This document shows, piece after piece, positions 19,016 to 26,419 of a DNA stretch of 50,764 nucleotides (the first letter of the stretch is position 1; each line of letters opens with the position of its first letter). The DNA lies in the NCBI GenBank assembly GCA_003599415.1, contig QZKB01000003.1:1-50764 (forward strand), written 5' to 3'. The notes beneath the pieces are model-generated. The model made no database searches and was not told the DNA's origin. It saw nothing but the letters and a program-made list of their open reading frames with translations. Source of the DNA: Ignavibacteriales bacterium. Lineage in GTDB: Bacteria; Bacteroidota; Ignavibacteria; Ignavibacteriales; SURF-24. The translations under genes and the position numbers were made by a program.

Positions 19016-19174
19016 ATGTTCAGTCAACAAGTAATAGATACATTCTGGAACGCATTGGTTATAACCGGCAAAGGTATGTTAGGTATTTTCGTTTTTATGG
19101 GCTTGTTTTACCTGATAATAAAATTGCTCGACAAACTCTTCCCGCAATCACTTGAAGAGAAGAAAGAAAGCTGA
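19016..19174 (+). CDS. Tiny one-helix membrane subunit, OadG/MmdD-like gamma subunit
   Basis: A 52-residue frame directly after the beta subunit, preceded by a near-perfect AAAGGAGG (19003-19010), the best ribosome site in the window. Residues about 20-36 (GMLGIFVFMGLFYLIIK) form a single transmembrane helix, followed by the charged tail QSLEEKKES. Position and topology match the small gamma/delta subunits that anchor Na+-pumping decarboxylases next to their beta subunit. It lacks the soluble C-terminal half of usual OadG. Sequence similarity alone would be weak; the assignment rests on context. Too short for a standard ORF threshold. Confidence 0.75.
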   Translation: MFSQQVIDTFWNALVITGKGMLGIFVFMGLFYLIIKLLDKLFPQSLEEKKES

Positions 19175-19265
19175 GTCTCATTTTCAGGAGTTTGATATGA
19201 TAGGAATTATAAAAATGGTTCCTCTTCTAAATAGATCGATTGATAAATAATTTTTGGAGAGAATT

Positions 19266-19817
19266 ATGGCGTTAAGATTATCTCCCGGTGAACTTGAAAA
19301 TAAAATTACAAATGAAAAGCTTCGCCCGGTTCAAATAATATCCATAGCATTAGCTACAGGAGTTGTAATATTTTTTATTATCTGCTATGTCCTATATTCT
19401 ATGCATACAGTTAATGCACTACCGGAAAATATTTCACCGGAAACTTTAAATGTGCTTCTTTATGCTTTGATTGCAATTTGTGCAGGAATGTATTCTGCCG
19501 CATTTAAATTACCTGATATTATAATCGGTAAATCTGTTGAGGCATTAAAGAATTCAAATGATACAAATGAAACATTAGTTGATAAACTTTTAGGATTGCA
19601 TAGAACATATACTATCATTCGCTATGCAATGCTGGAAGGAACAGCTTTGATTGGCCTGGTTATTCTGATAATCAGTATTATCAGCGGAGAAATTTATGTT
19701 AATTCCTTATACTGGCTAACGGCTTTACCTGCTTTAATCTTTGTTTCAATTATAGCTGTTAGTTTCCCTACTAAAGAAAAAGTAATAAACTTCATTAATA
19801 ATAAGTGTATGAATTAA
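19266..19817 (+). CDS. Unknown integral membrane protein, about four helices
   Basis: I choose ATG 19266 (183 residues) because GGAGAG lies 6-11 nt upstream; an in-frame TTG at 19254 lies before that site. Four hydrophobic segments are visible (about residues 25-47, 64-83, 117-138 and 145-165), with a loop of about 35 residues between the second and third pairs. I recognise no family signature. It follows the decarboxylase beta/gamma pair by 91 nt on the same strand, so it may be part of that transcript, but nothing in the sequence shows it belongs to the pump. Other possibilities: a generic small inner-membrane protein of unknown role. Confidence 0.75.
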   Translation: MALRLSPGELENKITNEKLRPVQIISIALATGVVIFFIICYVLYSMHTVNALPENISPETLNVLLYALIAICAGMYSAAFKLPDIIIGKSVEALKNSNDTNETLVDKLLGLHRTYTIIRYAMLEGTALIGLVILIISIISGEIYVNSLYWLTALPALIFVSIIAVSFPTKEKVINFINNKCMN

Positions 19818-19885
19818 AAATCGCCGGAAGCTTTTTTTTATTTTTAGAAGAAAGATTTAAACATAGTTTCCAATCTTTCTTCTCC

Positions 19886-19945
19886 ACCCATTATACCTTT
19901 ATACCATTATTCCCTTATTCCATTATACCCTTATTCCATCTTCCC
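19886..19945. repeat. Degenerate C/T-rich tandem repeat
   Basis: A run of imperfect 10- to 12-nt units around ATTATACCCTT / ATTATTCCCTT / ATTCC, between the membrane protein stop and the promoter at 19991. No unit is perfectly conserved and there are no spacers, so it is not CRISPR. It is the kind of simple degenerate repeat that recurs at 24300-24415 and 30720-30776. Confidence 0.6.
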
Positions 19946-19990
19946 GTTTTAGGTTTTGTCTATTTTTATTTCGATAATCATAAAAATAAA

Positions 19991-20022
19991 TTTGGATAAC
20001 TTTGTTTCCACCGTTATATTTG
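19991..20022 (+). promoter_or_regulatory. Bacteroidota-type promoter of the ArsR-GIY-YIG gene
   Basis: TTTG (19991-19994), 20-nt spacer, TATATTTG (20015-20022), a full consensus match. A second possible -7 element, TAACTTTG (19997-20004), lies inside the spacer. The ATG is 34 nt past the -7 element. Confidence 0.7.
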
Positions 20023-20023
20023 T

Positions 20024-20039
20024 TTCGACAATTATCGAA
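20024..20039. promoter_or_regulatory. Predicted operator palindrome at the ArsR-GIY-YIG start site
   Basis: TTCGACAATTATCGAA is a 16-bp inverted repeat with one mismatched pair. It begins two bases after the -7 element, so it covers the expected transcription start. A third half-site, TTCGATAAT, sits upstream at 19970-19978. The placement suits repression by the ArsR-type regulator encoded just downstream; this is inference. Confidence 0.5.
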
Positions 20040-20056
20040 TTAAATATTATAATAAA

Positions 20057-21061
20057 ATGGAAATTTCAGATAGCATCAGTATAATGAAGGCATTGGCAGA
20101 TTCATCAAGATTGCTGATTGTAAACTCATTGATGGAAAAGCCTCAGTATGTAGAAGAATTAGCGCAAAGGTTAAACCTTGCTGTTTCTACAGTTTCGTTT
20201 CATCTAAAGAAACTTGAATCGGCTAACTTAGTCTTCAAAAGGAAAGAACAATATTATGTTGTCTACCATCTGAATGACAGGATATTCTACACTACACTTA
20301 AAGATATTACTTCCTTTAAAAATGAGCATAAGATTGTTCAGGATGAAAGAATTGCCGCTTATAAGGCTAAAGTACTAAAGACTTTTTTTAGTAAAGGTAA
20401 ACTTATAAAATTACCTTCGCAGCACAAAAAGAAAATAATTGTTCTTGAGGAAATCCTAAAACTTTTCAATAATGAAAAAGTTTATCCCGAAAAAGAAATC
20501 GATTCTGTTATTGAAAATGTCTTTGACGATTATTGTACTATCAGAAGACTTTTAATTGATAACAAATTGATGTTCCGTAGCAATGGGAAATATAAATTGA
20601 ATCATGATTATGAAATTACAAATACAGGTAATGAAATAGTTTTTATTAATAATAAATCAGCAAAGAGAAAAACAGGAAACGATAAAATGGAAAACCGAAA
20701 AGAAATAATTAAGAAATACAAAATGACGCACACACCTATGGGTGTTTATAAAATAAGCGCAGCCAACAGCAATAAATTTTATGTAGGCAGCAGTTTGAAT
20801 CTTCCCGGCATTTACAACCGCCACAAATTTGAGCTTGGTACCGGCATCCATTCAATTAAAGAATTACAGGAATCATGGAATATTAAGGGTGAGCAGGGAA
20901 TCATTTTTGAAATAATTGATAAGCTTGAACCAAAGGAAGACCCGGCGTATAACTATAGCGATGATATTAAGACACTGGAAGATTTGTGGATGGATAAACT
21001 ACAGAAAACCGGCAATAATTATTTCAGGCTGCATGGAACAATGATAAAAAAGCCAAAGTAA
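20057..21061 (+). CDS. Fusion: ArsR-type winged helix + DUF2087 + GIY-YIG nuclease-like domain
   Basis: Three parts are readable in 334 residues. Residues 1-85 are an ArsR-type winged helix with recognition helix AVSTVSFHLKKLE (42-54). Residues about 105-182 (LPSQHKKKIIVLEEIL...YRTIRR-like core) match DUF2087, which often follows such HTH domains. Residues about 225-325 read as GIY-YIG: G229-V-Y231, then Y242-V-G244, Arg255 in YNRHKFEL, and Glu308. The only cysteine is Cys160, so classical ArsR metal sensing is unlikely. The domain order suggests a DNA-binding regulator carrying its own nuclease, or a former nuclease used as a sensor. It has its own promoter with a candidate operator and a hairpin over its stop codon. 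Confidence 0.85.
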   Translation: MEISDSISIMKALADSSRLLIVNSLMEKPQYVEELAQRLNLAVSTVSFHLKKLESANLVFKRKEQYYVVYHLNDRIFYTTLKDITSFKNEHKIVQDERIAAYKAKVLKTFFSKGKLIKLPSQHKKKIIVLEEILKLFNNEKVYPEKEIDSVIENVFDDYCTIRRLLIDNKLMFRSNGKYKLNHDYEITNTGNEIVFINNKSAKRKTGNDKMENRKEIIKKYKMTHTPMGVYKISAANSNKFYVGSSLNLPGIYNRHKFELGTGIHSIKELQESWNIKGEQGIIFEIIDKLEPKEDPAYNYSDDIKTLEDLWMDKLQKTGNNYFRLHGTMIKKPK

Positions 21062-21073
21062 ATTCTTTGGCTT
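21050..21073 (+). terminator. Hairpin overlapping the stop codon of the ArsR-GIY-YIG gene
   Basis: Perfect 9-bp stem AAGCCAAAG (21050-21058) / CTTTGGCTT (21065-21073) with a 6-nt loop that contains the TAA stop. No T-run follows directly, but a second hairpin, GGAAAA/TTTTCC, comes about 10 nt later. Probably a transcription end signal, less certain than the others. Confidence 0.5.
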
Positions 21074-21214
21074 CTCCAACCGGAAAAGTTTTTCCTGTCG
21101 GCTAAAATTTCCCTGATTTATAATACCACATCTGGAAAATGAAGCATAAAATTATCTATCTTTTAACCGCAATTATTATAATTTAATCTTAAGGACTTAT
21201 AACGGAGTGACAAA

Positions 21215-22693
21215 ATGGAAATTAAAAATCTTTGGAGTTCTCGTTTTATAATATGTTTAACAGCTCTTTTCATTTGTCTCGGCTGCAAAAATTATTCATC
21301 AGATAAAGACGACGAAAACCAAAAGAAACATAAAATTATGTACAAGAAAGCCGAAGTCTATCTGACTGCGAGAAATTCTGAGGACCGGCTGGTAAAAAAA
21401 GAAACTTTATTTTTTGAAGAACTTGCCCAACCCGAAGAACACACTCCAACTATCATCCTGGATAAGGATAAAACTTTTCAATCCATTGTGGGAATTGGCG
21501 GTGCATTAACTGACGCTTCCGCCGAAACATTTTATAAGTTACCTTCAGATAAGCAGAATGAAATCATCAATGCTTTTTTTGATAAAGAAAATGGAATAGG
21601 ATTTTCCCTTGCAAGAACAAACATTCACAGCTGCGATTTCTCAAGCTCAAGTTATACTTATGCTGAAACTCCCGGGGATAAAGATTTGAAAAATTTTACG
21701 ATTGAACATGATATGCAATTCAAAATTCCATTTATAAAGGAAGCGCTAAAGAAAGCCGGCAAGGATATAAAATTATATGCTTCTCCATGGAGCCCGCCCG
21801 CCTGGATGAAATCTAATAACGATATGCTGCATGGCGGAAAGCTGCTTCCGGAGTATAACCAGACCTGGGCAAATTACTTTGTTAAATTTGTTAAGGAATA
21901 TGAAAAGATTGGTTTGCCGGTTTGGGGCTTAACCGTGCAGAATGAACCAATGGCTGTGCAGACCTGGGAATCCTGCATTTTTACCGGTGAAGAAGAAAGA
22001 GACTTTGTGAAAAATTATCTGGGACCTACTTTACACAAAGCCGGCTTATCAAAAATCAAATTGATGGTATGGGATCATAACCGGGGAGTTATGTACCAGA
22101 GAGCAAAAGCAGTTTTGGATGATCCTGATGCAGCAAAATATGTTTGGGGAACTGCATTTCATTGGTACGTTGGAGATCATTTTGATAATGTAAGACTTGT
22201 CCACGATGCTTTTCCAGATAAGCATTTAATGTTTACAGAAGGAACCGAAGCAATATTTAACGCAGATAGTGTTGCACTTTGGAAATGGGGCGAAGTGTTT
22301 GGCAAATCTATGATTAATGATTTTAACAACTGGGCAGAAGGCTGGACAGCATGGAATGTTATTCTTGATGAAACCGGCGGACCAAACCACGTTGGAAATT
22401 TCTGCATGGCACCAATTATCTGCGATACTAAAACCGGCAAGCTTATTTACATGAATTCGTTTTATTATCTCGGACATTTCTCTAAGTTCATCCGTCCGGG
22501 CGCTAAAAGAATTGTCTGCTCTTCAAGCTCAGATGATTTAATTGGTACTGCGTTCTTAAATACTGATGGCAAGACTGCGGTCATAGTAATGAATCAAACG
22601 GAGAAGGATATTCCTTTCCACACCTGGATTGATAATAAAATTGTAAAATCAACAAGCCCGGCTCATTCAATTATTACAATGGTATTGGACTAA
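21215..22693 (+). CDS. Glycoside hydrolase family 30 (glucosylceramidase-like), probable lipoprotein
   Basis: This 492-residue enzyme has the GH30 layout: GIGGALTDASAE near residue 93, ASPWSPPAWMKSN near 189, acid/base Glu244 in VQNEPM, and nucleophile Glu342 in FTEGTE. GH30 members of this kind cleave beta-glucosidic bonds (glucosylceramide, beta-1,6-glucan or related substrates); which one is not decidable here. The N-terminus has a hydrophobic stretch ending CLGC (Cys24), so it may be lipid-anchored, although cysteine at -3 is unusual for a lipobox. CGGAG precedes the ATG. It probably works with the GH13 enzyme in polysaccharide use, but the two are not in one operon. Confidence 0.93.
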   Translation: MEIKNLWSSRFIICLTALFICLGCKNYSSDKDDENQKKHKIMYKKAEVYLTARNSEDRLVKKETLFFEELAQPEEHTPTIILDKDKTFQSIVGIGGALTDASAETFYKLPSDKQNEIINAFFDKENGIGFSLARTNIHSCDFSSSSYTYAETPGDKDLKNFTIEHDMQFKIPFIKEALKKAGKDIKLYASPWSPPAWMKSNNDMLHGGKLLPEYNQTWANYFVKFVKEYEKIGLPVWGLTVQNEPMAVQTWESCIFTGEEERDFVKNYLGPTLHKAGLSKIKLMVWDHNRGVMYQRAKAVLDDPDAAKYVWGTAFHWYVGDHFDNVRLVHDAFPDKHLMFTEGTEAIFNADSVALWKWGEVFGKSMINDFNNWAEGWTAWNVILDETGGPNHVGNFCMAPIICDTKTGKLIYMNSFYYLGHFSKFIRPGAKRIVCSSSSDDLIGTAFLNTDGKTAVIVMNQTEKDIPFHTWIDNKIVKSTSPAHSIITMVLD

Positions 22694-22704
22694 TATTATT
22701 CTAA

Positions 22705-22740
22705 AGGACTCTGAAGTAAAATCCGGAGTCCTCTTTCCTA
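22705..22740 (+). terminator. Weak terminator-like hairpin after the GH30 gene
   Basis: AGGACTC (22705-22711) pairs with GAGTCCT (22726-22732) around a 14-nt loop, followed by CTTTCC. The stem is good and the T-run poor. Confidence 0.45.
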
Positions 22741-22751
22741 AAAGATATTTC

Positions 22752-22782
22752 TTTCCACAAAAAATTTATTTCCCTAACTTTG
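22752..22782 (+). promoter_or_regulatory. Bacteroidota-type promoter of the symporter gene
   Basis: TTTC (22752-22755), 19-nt spacer, TAACTTTG (22775-22782). The -7 element matches TAnnTTTG exactly and the -33 element has one change. The ATG follows 26 nt later. Confidence 0.6.
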
Positions 22783-22808
22783 CACGAATTAAAGAATGAA
22801 TAATTATT

Positions 22809-24137
22809 ATGAAGCAAAAACTTCCTCTGCATACTAAAATATTTATTGGTCTTGCTGTTGGTTTGATTGCAGGATTGTTATGCAATATTTTCCTAAACGG
22901 AAGTGAAGAAGTAAAATGGGTTGTAAGCAACATCGCTTATCCTGCAGGCCAGGTTTTTCTTCGTATGATTTTCATGATAATTGTTCCTTTAATTTTTACT
23001 GCTATTGTTCTTGGTGTTGCAGACTTCAGCGATATACACAAAATCGGCAGGGTTGGAATTAAATCCCTGCTGTTTACAATTATAATAACTGCCATTTCAG
23101 TTATTATTGGAATTACTTTAGTAAATGTAATTCAACCCGGAGTTGGTATATCCGCAGAAAACAGAGACGCTTTAATGCAAACTCTCTCTAACAACCAGGC
23201 AGTCTCAAATATTATAACTACCGCAAAGGAAAGTAAAAGTTTTGTTCAGATAATTCTTGATATTATTCCGCGTAATCCATTTGTTGATATAGTTAATGCC
23301 TTTGATCCAAATTACCGCGGCGGCGGTTTACTATCTTTAATGTTCTTTGCATTGCTGTTTGGAATTGCACTAGCAGTTACAAAACCGGAACGAACTGAAA
23401 CACTTACTAAAATGCTTCAGGGTGTTTATGATGTTGTAATGAAGATAATTGATTTTGCAATGAAGCTTGCTCCTTATGGTGTTGCCGCTTTAATTTTTTC
23501 AACTGCATCTCAACTGGGTTTCCAGATCATATCCACATTAGCGCAATATATTTTTGTAGTGATGGCAGCCTTGATCATTCACCTATTAGTCACTTACGGA
23601 GCAATTATAAAATTAGCTGTTAAGAAAAATCCGGTAGAGTTTTTTAACAATATAAGCGAAGTTATTGTAACTGCATTTTCTACAAGCTCATCCAATGCAA
23701 CACTTCCAACTTCCATAAGAGTTACAACGGAAAAGCTAAAAGTGAATAAAGATATTTCCAATTTTGTTCTAACTGTTGGAAGTACAGCAAACCAAAACGG
23801 AACAGCTTTATATGAAGGTATTACAGTTTTATTCCTTGCCCAGTTTTACGGTATTGACCTTAGTTTAGCCCAGCAATTAATGGTAGTTGCACTTTCAATT
23901 ATAGCGGGAATTGGAACAGCCGGTGTGCCGGGCGGTTCACTTCCAATGGTTGTAATGGTTCTTCAGACAGTTGGAGTTCCTGCAGAAGGAATTGGAATTA
24001 TTCTTGGCGTAGATAGAATTCTTGATATGAGCAGAACTGTTGTTAATGTTAGCGGTGATATTGTTCTTGCAACGTGGGTAGATAAAACAGAAAAGGAAAG
24101 CCCCTCTCCTGCCCTCTCCCCCAAAGGGAGAGGCTGA
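22809..24137 (+). CDS. Dicarboxylate/amino acid:cation symporter (DAACS, GltP/DctA family)
   Basis: The 442-residue protein has the DAACS architecture: about eight helices plus two re-entrant hairpins. The serine-rich hairpin AFSTSSSNATLPTS, the NQNGTALYEG motif of helix 7 and GIGTAGVPGG of hairpin 2 are all present, with DRILDMSRTVVNVSGD in helix 8, whose aspartates and asparagine bind cation and substrate. It should import a C4-dicarboxylate or acidic amino acid with Na+ or H+. This matches the aspartase, PEP carboxykinase and methylmalonyl-CoA genes in the window. The last 13 residues (ESPSPALSPKGRG) are not family sequence: they are the translation of a C-rich hairpin repeat (24100-24134) that has replaced the native C-terminus. 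Confidence 0.94.
   Translation: MKQKLPLHTKIFIGLAVGLIAGLLCNIFLNGSEEVKWVVSNIAYPAGQVFLRMIFMIIVPLIFTAIVLGVADFSDIHKIGRVGIKSLLFTIIITAISVIIGITLVNVIQPGVGISAENRDALMQTLSNNQAVSNIITTAKESKSFVQIILDIIPRNPFVDIVNAFDPNYRGGGLLSLMFFALLFGIALAVTKPERTETLTKMLQGVYDVVMKIIDFAMKLAPYGVAALIFSTASQLGFQIISTLAQYIFVVMAALIIHLLVTYGAIIKLAVKKNPVEFFNNISEVIVTAFSTSSSNATLPTSIRVTTEKLKVNKDISNFVLTVGSTANQNGTALYEGITVLFLAQFYGIDLSLAQQLMVVALSIIAGIGTAGVPGGSLPMVVMVLQTVGVPAEGIGIILGVDRILDMSRTVVNVSGDIVLATWVDKTEKESPSPALSPKGRG
24100..24134. repeat. C-rich hairpin repeat element inside the symporter 3' end
   Basis: Contains CCCTCTCC direct repeats and a stem CCTCTCCC (24113-24120) / GGGAGAGG (24126-24133). It is read as coding sequence for the symporter tail and ends one codon before its stop. 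A related element lies at 34941-34979. Confidence 0.75.
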
Positions 24138-24415
24138 AACTTTAATTCAGATACAAAATTAAGAACTACTAAATTACTATCGGGTTACAATTGAATGACC
24201 ATCACACCTTTAAGATGAATGGAGGAAGGAAAGCCAGTTGCAAGCATGCTAGATGGCAAGAATGCAAGGTTGCAAGCCAACGCTTCAATATTGAATAGCC
24301 TAACAAAACTCAGTTTATAATTACCAATTACGAATTACCAATTCCCAATGGCCAACAATATTACTATTGAATGACAATTGAGTTACCACCGAATAACCAT
24401 CGACTTACTACCGAA
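24138..24415. other. Gene-free low-complexity region
   Basis: No coding frame. It holds two kinds of degenerate repeat: TTGCAAG/GCAAGAATGCAAGG units at about 24234-24278, and ATTACCAATTACGAATTACCA-type units (24320-24345) that grade into GAATTACNA/GAATAACCA units up to 24415. It lies between convergent genes and no clear terminator is visible. Confidence 0.6.
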
Positions 24416-25354
24416 TTACAATTTACTAATCTTCTCTTCCGGCGCTTTAATTAACATCGATGCAATAATGCTTACGACAATGCAAAGTATAATTACTCCG
24501 AGCGATAAACCAACCGGAATATGCACATAGTGAGAGATAAGCATCTTTACACCAACAAAAAACAGGATGAATGAAATTCCGTATTTAAGATAACGGAACA
24601 AGTTCAATATTCCCGCAAGCGCAAAGAACAAGGACCGTAAACCAAGTATTGCAAAAAGATTGGATGTAATGGCAATAAACGGATCACGGGTTATAGCCAA
24701 TACTGCAGGAATCGAATCGACTGCAAAAATTACATCGGTGGATTCAATTAGTATCAAAGCAACAAAAGCTACAGTTGCAAAGGTGGATTTTCCATGCCGA
24801 ACAAAGAAATGATCGCTGTCTTCATCGGTTTTTATTTTTATAATTTTGGACGCTAATTTAACTACAATGTTTTTTTCCGGCTCAATCTGTTCATTCTTTG
24901 ATGCAAGCATTTTATATGCTGTATAAACAAGTATTGCTCCAAATACATATATCATAAATTGAAATTTCTGAATAAGTTCTACCCCGGCAAGAATGAATAA
25001 AATCCTTAAAACTATTGCGCCTATTATTCCCCATTTAAGAATTCTTGGCTGGTTCTTTTCCTTAATGCCCATCACGCCAAAAATCATTATAAAGACAAAA
25101 AGGTTATCAACTGAAAGAGAATACTCAACAAGGTAACTGGCTATAAATTCAAATGCTCTTTCTGATCCAAACGGGAAGTAAAAATATATAACCGCACCAA
25201 AGATTAATGCGGTTGATACCCACACAGCTGACCACGACAAAGCAGCTTTGATTTCAATTTTATCCTTTCTCCTTCCTGTTATGAACATGTCTATGATGAA
25301 GACAAGAAGAAAAATAAAAGCAAAACCTAACCAGAAATAAATATTTGTATCCAT
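24416..25354 (-). CDS. TerC family integral membrane protein (paralogue 1)
   Basis: A 312-residue membrane protein with about eight helices. The TerC signatures are SLSVDNLFVFIMIFGVMGI near residue 85 and ESTDVIFAVDSIPAVLAITRDPFI near 205, both with the conserved acidic residues inside helices. TerC proteins are linked to tellurite resistance by name and, in other bacteria (Alx/MntP-like, MeeF/YceF), to manganese export and metal loading of secreted enzymes. The gene lies downstream of a second, clearly similar TerC gene with a gap of 123 nt. No ter operon (terB, terD) is nearby, so a metal-ion role is more likely than tellurite resistance. Confidence 0.92.
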   Translation of the reverse strand: MDTNIYFWLGFAFIFLLVFIIDMFITGRRKDKIEIKAALSWSAVWVSTALIFGAVIYFYFPFGSERAFEFIASYLVEYSLSVDNLFVFIMIFGVMGIKEKNQPRILKWGIIGAIVLRILFILAGVELIQKFQFMIYVFGAILVYTAYKMLASKNEQIEPEKNIVVKLASKIIKIKTDEDSDHFFVRHGKSTFATVAFVALILIESTDVIFAVDSIPAVLAITRDPFIAITSNLFAILGLRSLFFALAGILNLFRYLKYGISFILFFVGVKMLISHYVHIPVGLSLGVIILCIVVSIIASMLIKAPEEKISKL

Positions 25355-25477
25355 ACAACTCTTTTGGGATTAATGATTGTAAAAATCAGTTTAAAGGTAA
25401 ACCAAGCTATTGGAAAAATCAATCAGTTAACTTTAAACTTATAACGGATACTTAACACCTGTTTCTATTAAACAGTT

Positions 25478-26398
25478 TCAGTTTTTTTCTTTAATCACTA
25501 TTGACATTATAACTGAAAATGCAAGTATTGCAATTATAAAAATTAAAGATGCCTGTATAGGGATGACGTACCAACCGGAGATAAGCATTTTTATTCCGAT
25601 AAAAAGAAGAATGAAGGATATTCCATATTTAAGAAACCTGAACAGATTAAGAATTCCTGCCAGAGCAAAGAATAAGGATCTTAATCCAAGTATTGCAAAC
25701 AGATTAGAAGTGATGGCTGTAAATGAATCCTGTGTAATAGCAAGTACTGCCGGAATTGAATCAACTGCGAAAATAATATCAGTAGATTCAATTAATACAA
25801 GCGTAATAAAGGCGACTGTCGCAAACAGTTTTCCATCTTCTTTAACAAAAAAATGGTCTGTATTACCGTCTGCTTTAATGTTGAAAAATTTTCTTGCAAG
25901 TTTAACAAAAAAATTATGTTCGGGTTCAATACTTTCATCCTTGGATGTAATCATTTTGTATGCGGTAAAAACAAGGATACCGCCAAATACGTAAATCATA
26001 AAGTGAAAAGTATGTATTAAACCAACACCGGCAAGTATAAATGCAACTCTGAAAAACACGGCACCGAGGATTCCCCATTTAAGAATACGCGGCTGGTTTT
26101 TCTGCGTAACGCTCATAATTGAAAAAATCATTATAAAGACGAAGAGATTATCCACAGATAGCGAGTATTCAACAATGTAACCGGTAATAAACTCAAATGC
26201 TTTCTGGTTACCGCCGGGATAGAACATATAAATAGCAACAGAAAATAAAAGTGCAGTTGAAATCCAGACTGCTGACCATAATAAAGCAGTCTTTACTTTT
26301 ATCTCACCTTTCCTGTGGTCTGTAACGAACATATCAATTGTAAAAACAATAATGAAGAGGGCAATAAATGCAAACCAGAACAGAAGGTGGATATCCAT
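25478..26398 (-). CDS. TerC family integral membrane protein (paralogue 2)
   Basis: A 306-residue TerC protein aligned end to end with its neighbour: SLSVDNLFVFIMIFSIMSV, ESTDIIFAVDSIPAVLAITQDSF, and the shared stretch SNLFAILGLRSLFFALAGIL. The two genes are tandem paralogues with divergence spread along their length. The most visible differences are in the loop with HNFFVKLARKFFNIKADGNTD, around residue 165, and at the C-terminus. It starts 21 nt after the stop of the decarboxylase beta subunit on the same strand, so it may be read through from the methylmalonyl-CoA cluster. A Mn2+ or other divalent cation role is inferred from the family only. Confidence 0.92.
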   Translation of the reverse strand: MDIHLLFWFAFIALFIIVFTIDMFVTDHRKGEIKVKTALLWSAVWISTALLFSVAIYMFYPGGNQKAFEFITGYIVEYSLSVDNLFVFIMIFSIMSVTQKNQPRILKWGILGAVFFRVAFILAGVGLIHTFHFMIYVFGGILVFTAYKMITSKDESIEPEHNFFVKLARKFFNIKADGNTDHFFVKEDGKLFATVAFITLVLIESTDIIFAVDSIPAVLAITQDSFTAITSNLFAILGLRSLFFALAGILNLFRFLKYGISFILLFIGIKMLISGWYVIPIQASLIFIIAILAFSVIMSIVIKEKN

Positions 26399-26419
26399 AT
26401 TCTTCTCCGAAAGTTTAAG

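Noticed and set aside
19197..19250. A 17-codon frame with AGGAG upstream, between the gamma-like peptide and the membrane protein
   Set aside because: Too short, no recognisable motif, and the ribosome site may be chance; conservation data would be needed.
19886..19945. Possible CRISPR-like array
   Set aside because: Units are 10-12 nt, imperfect and without spacers, and no cas gene is present.
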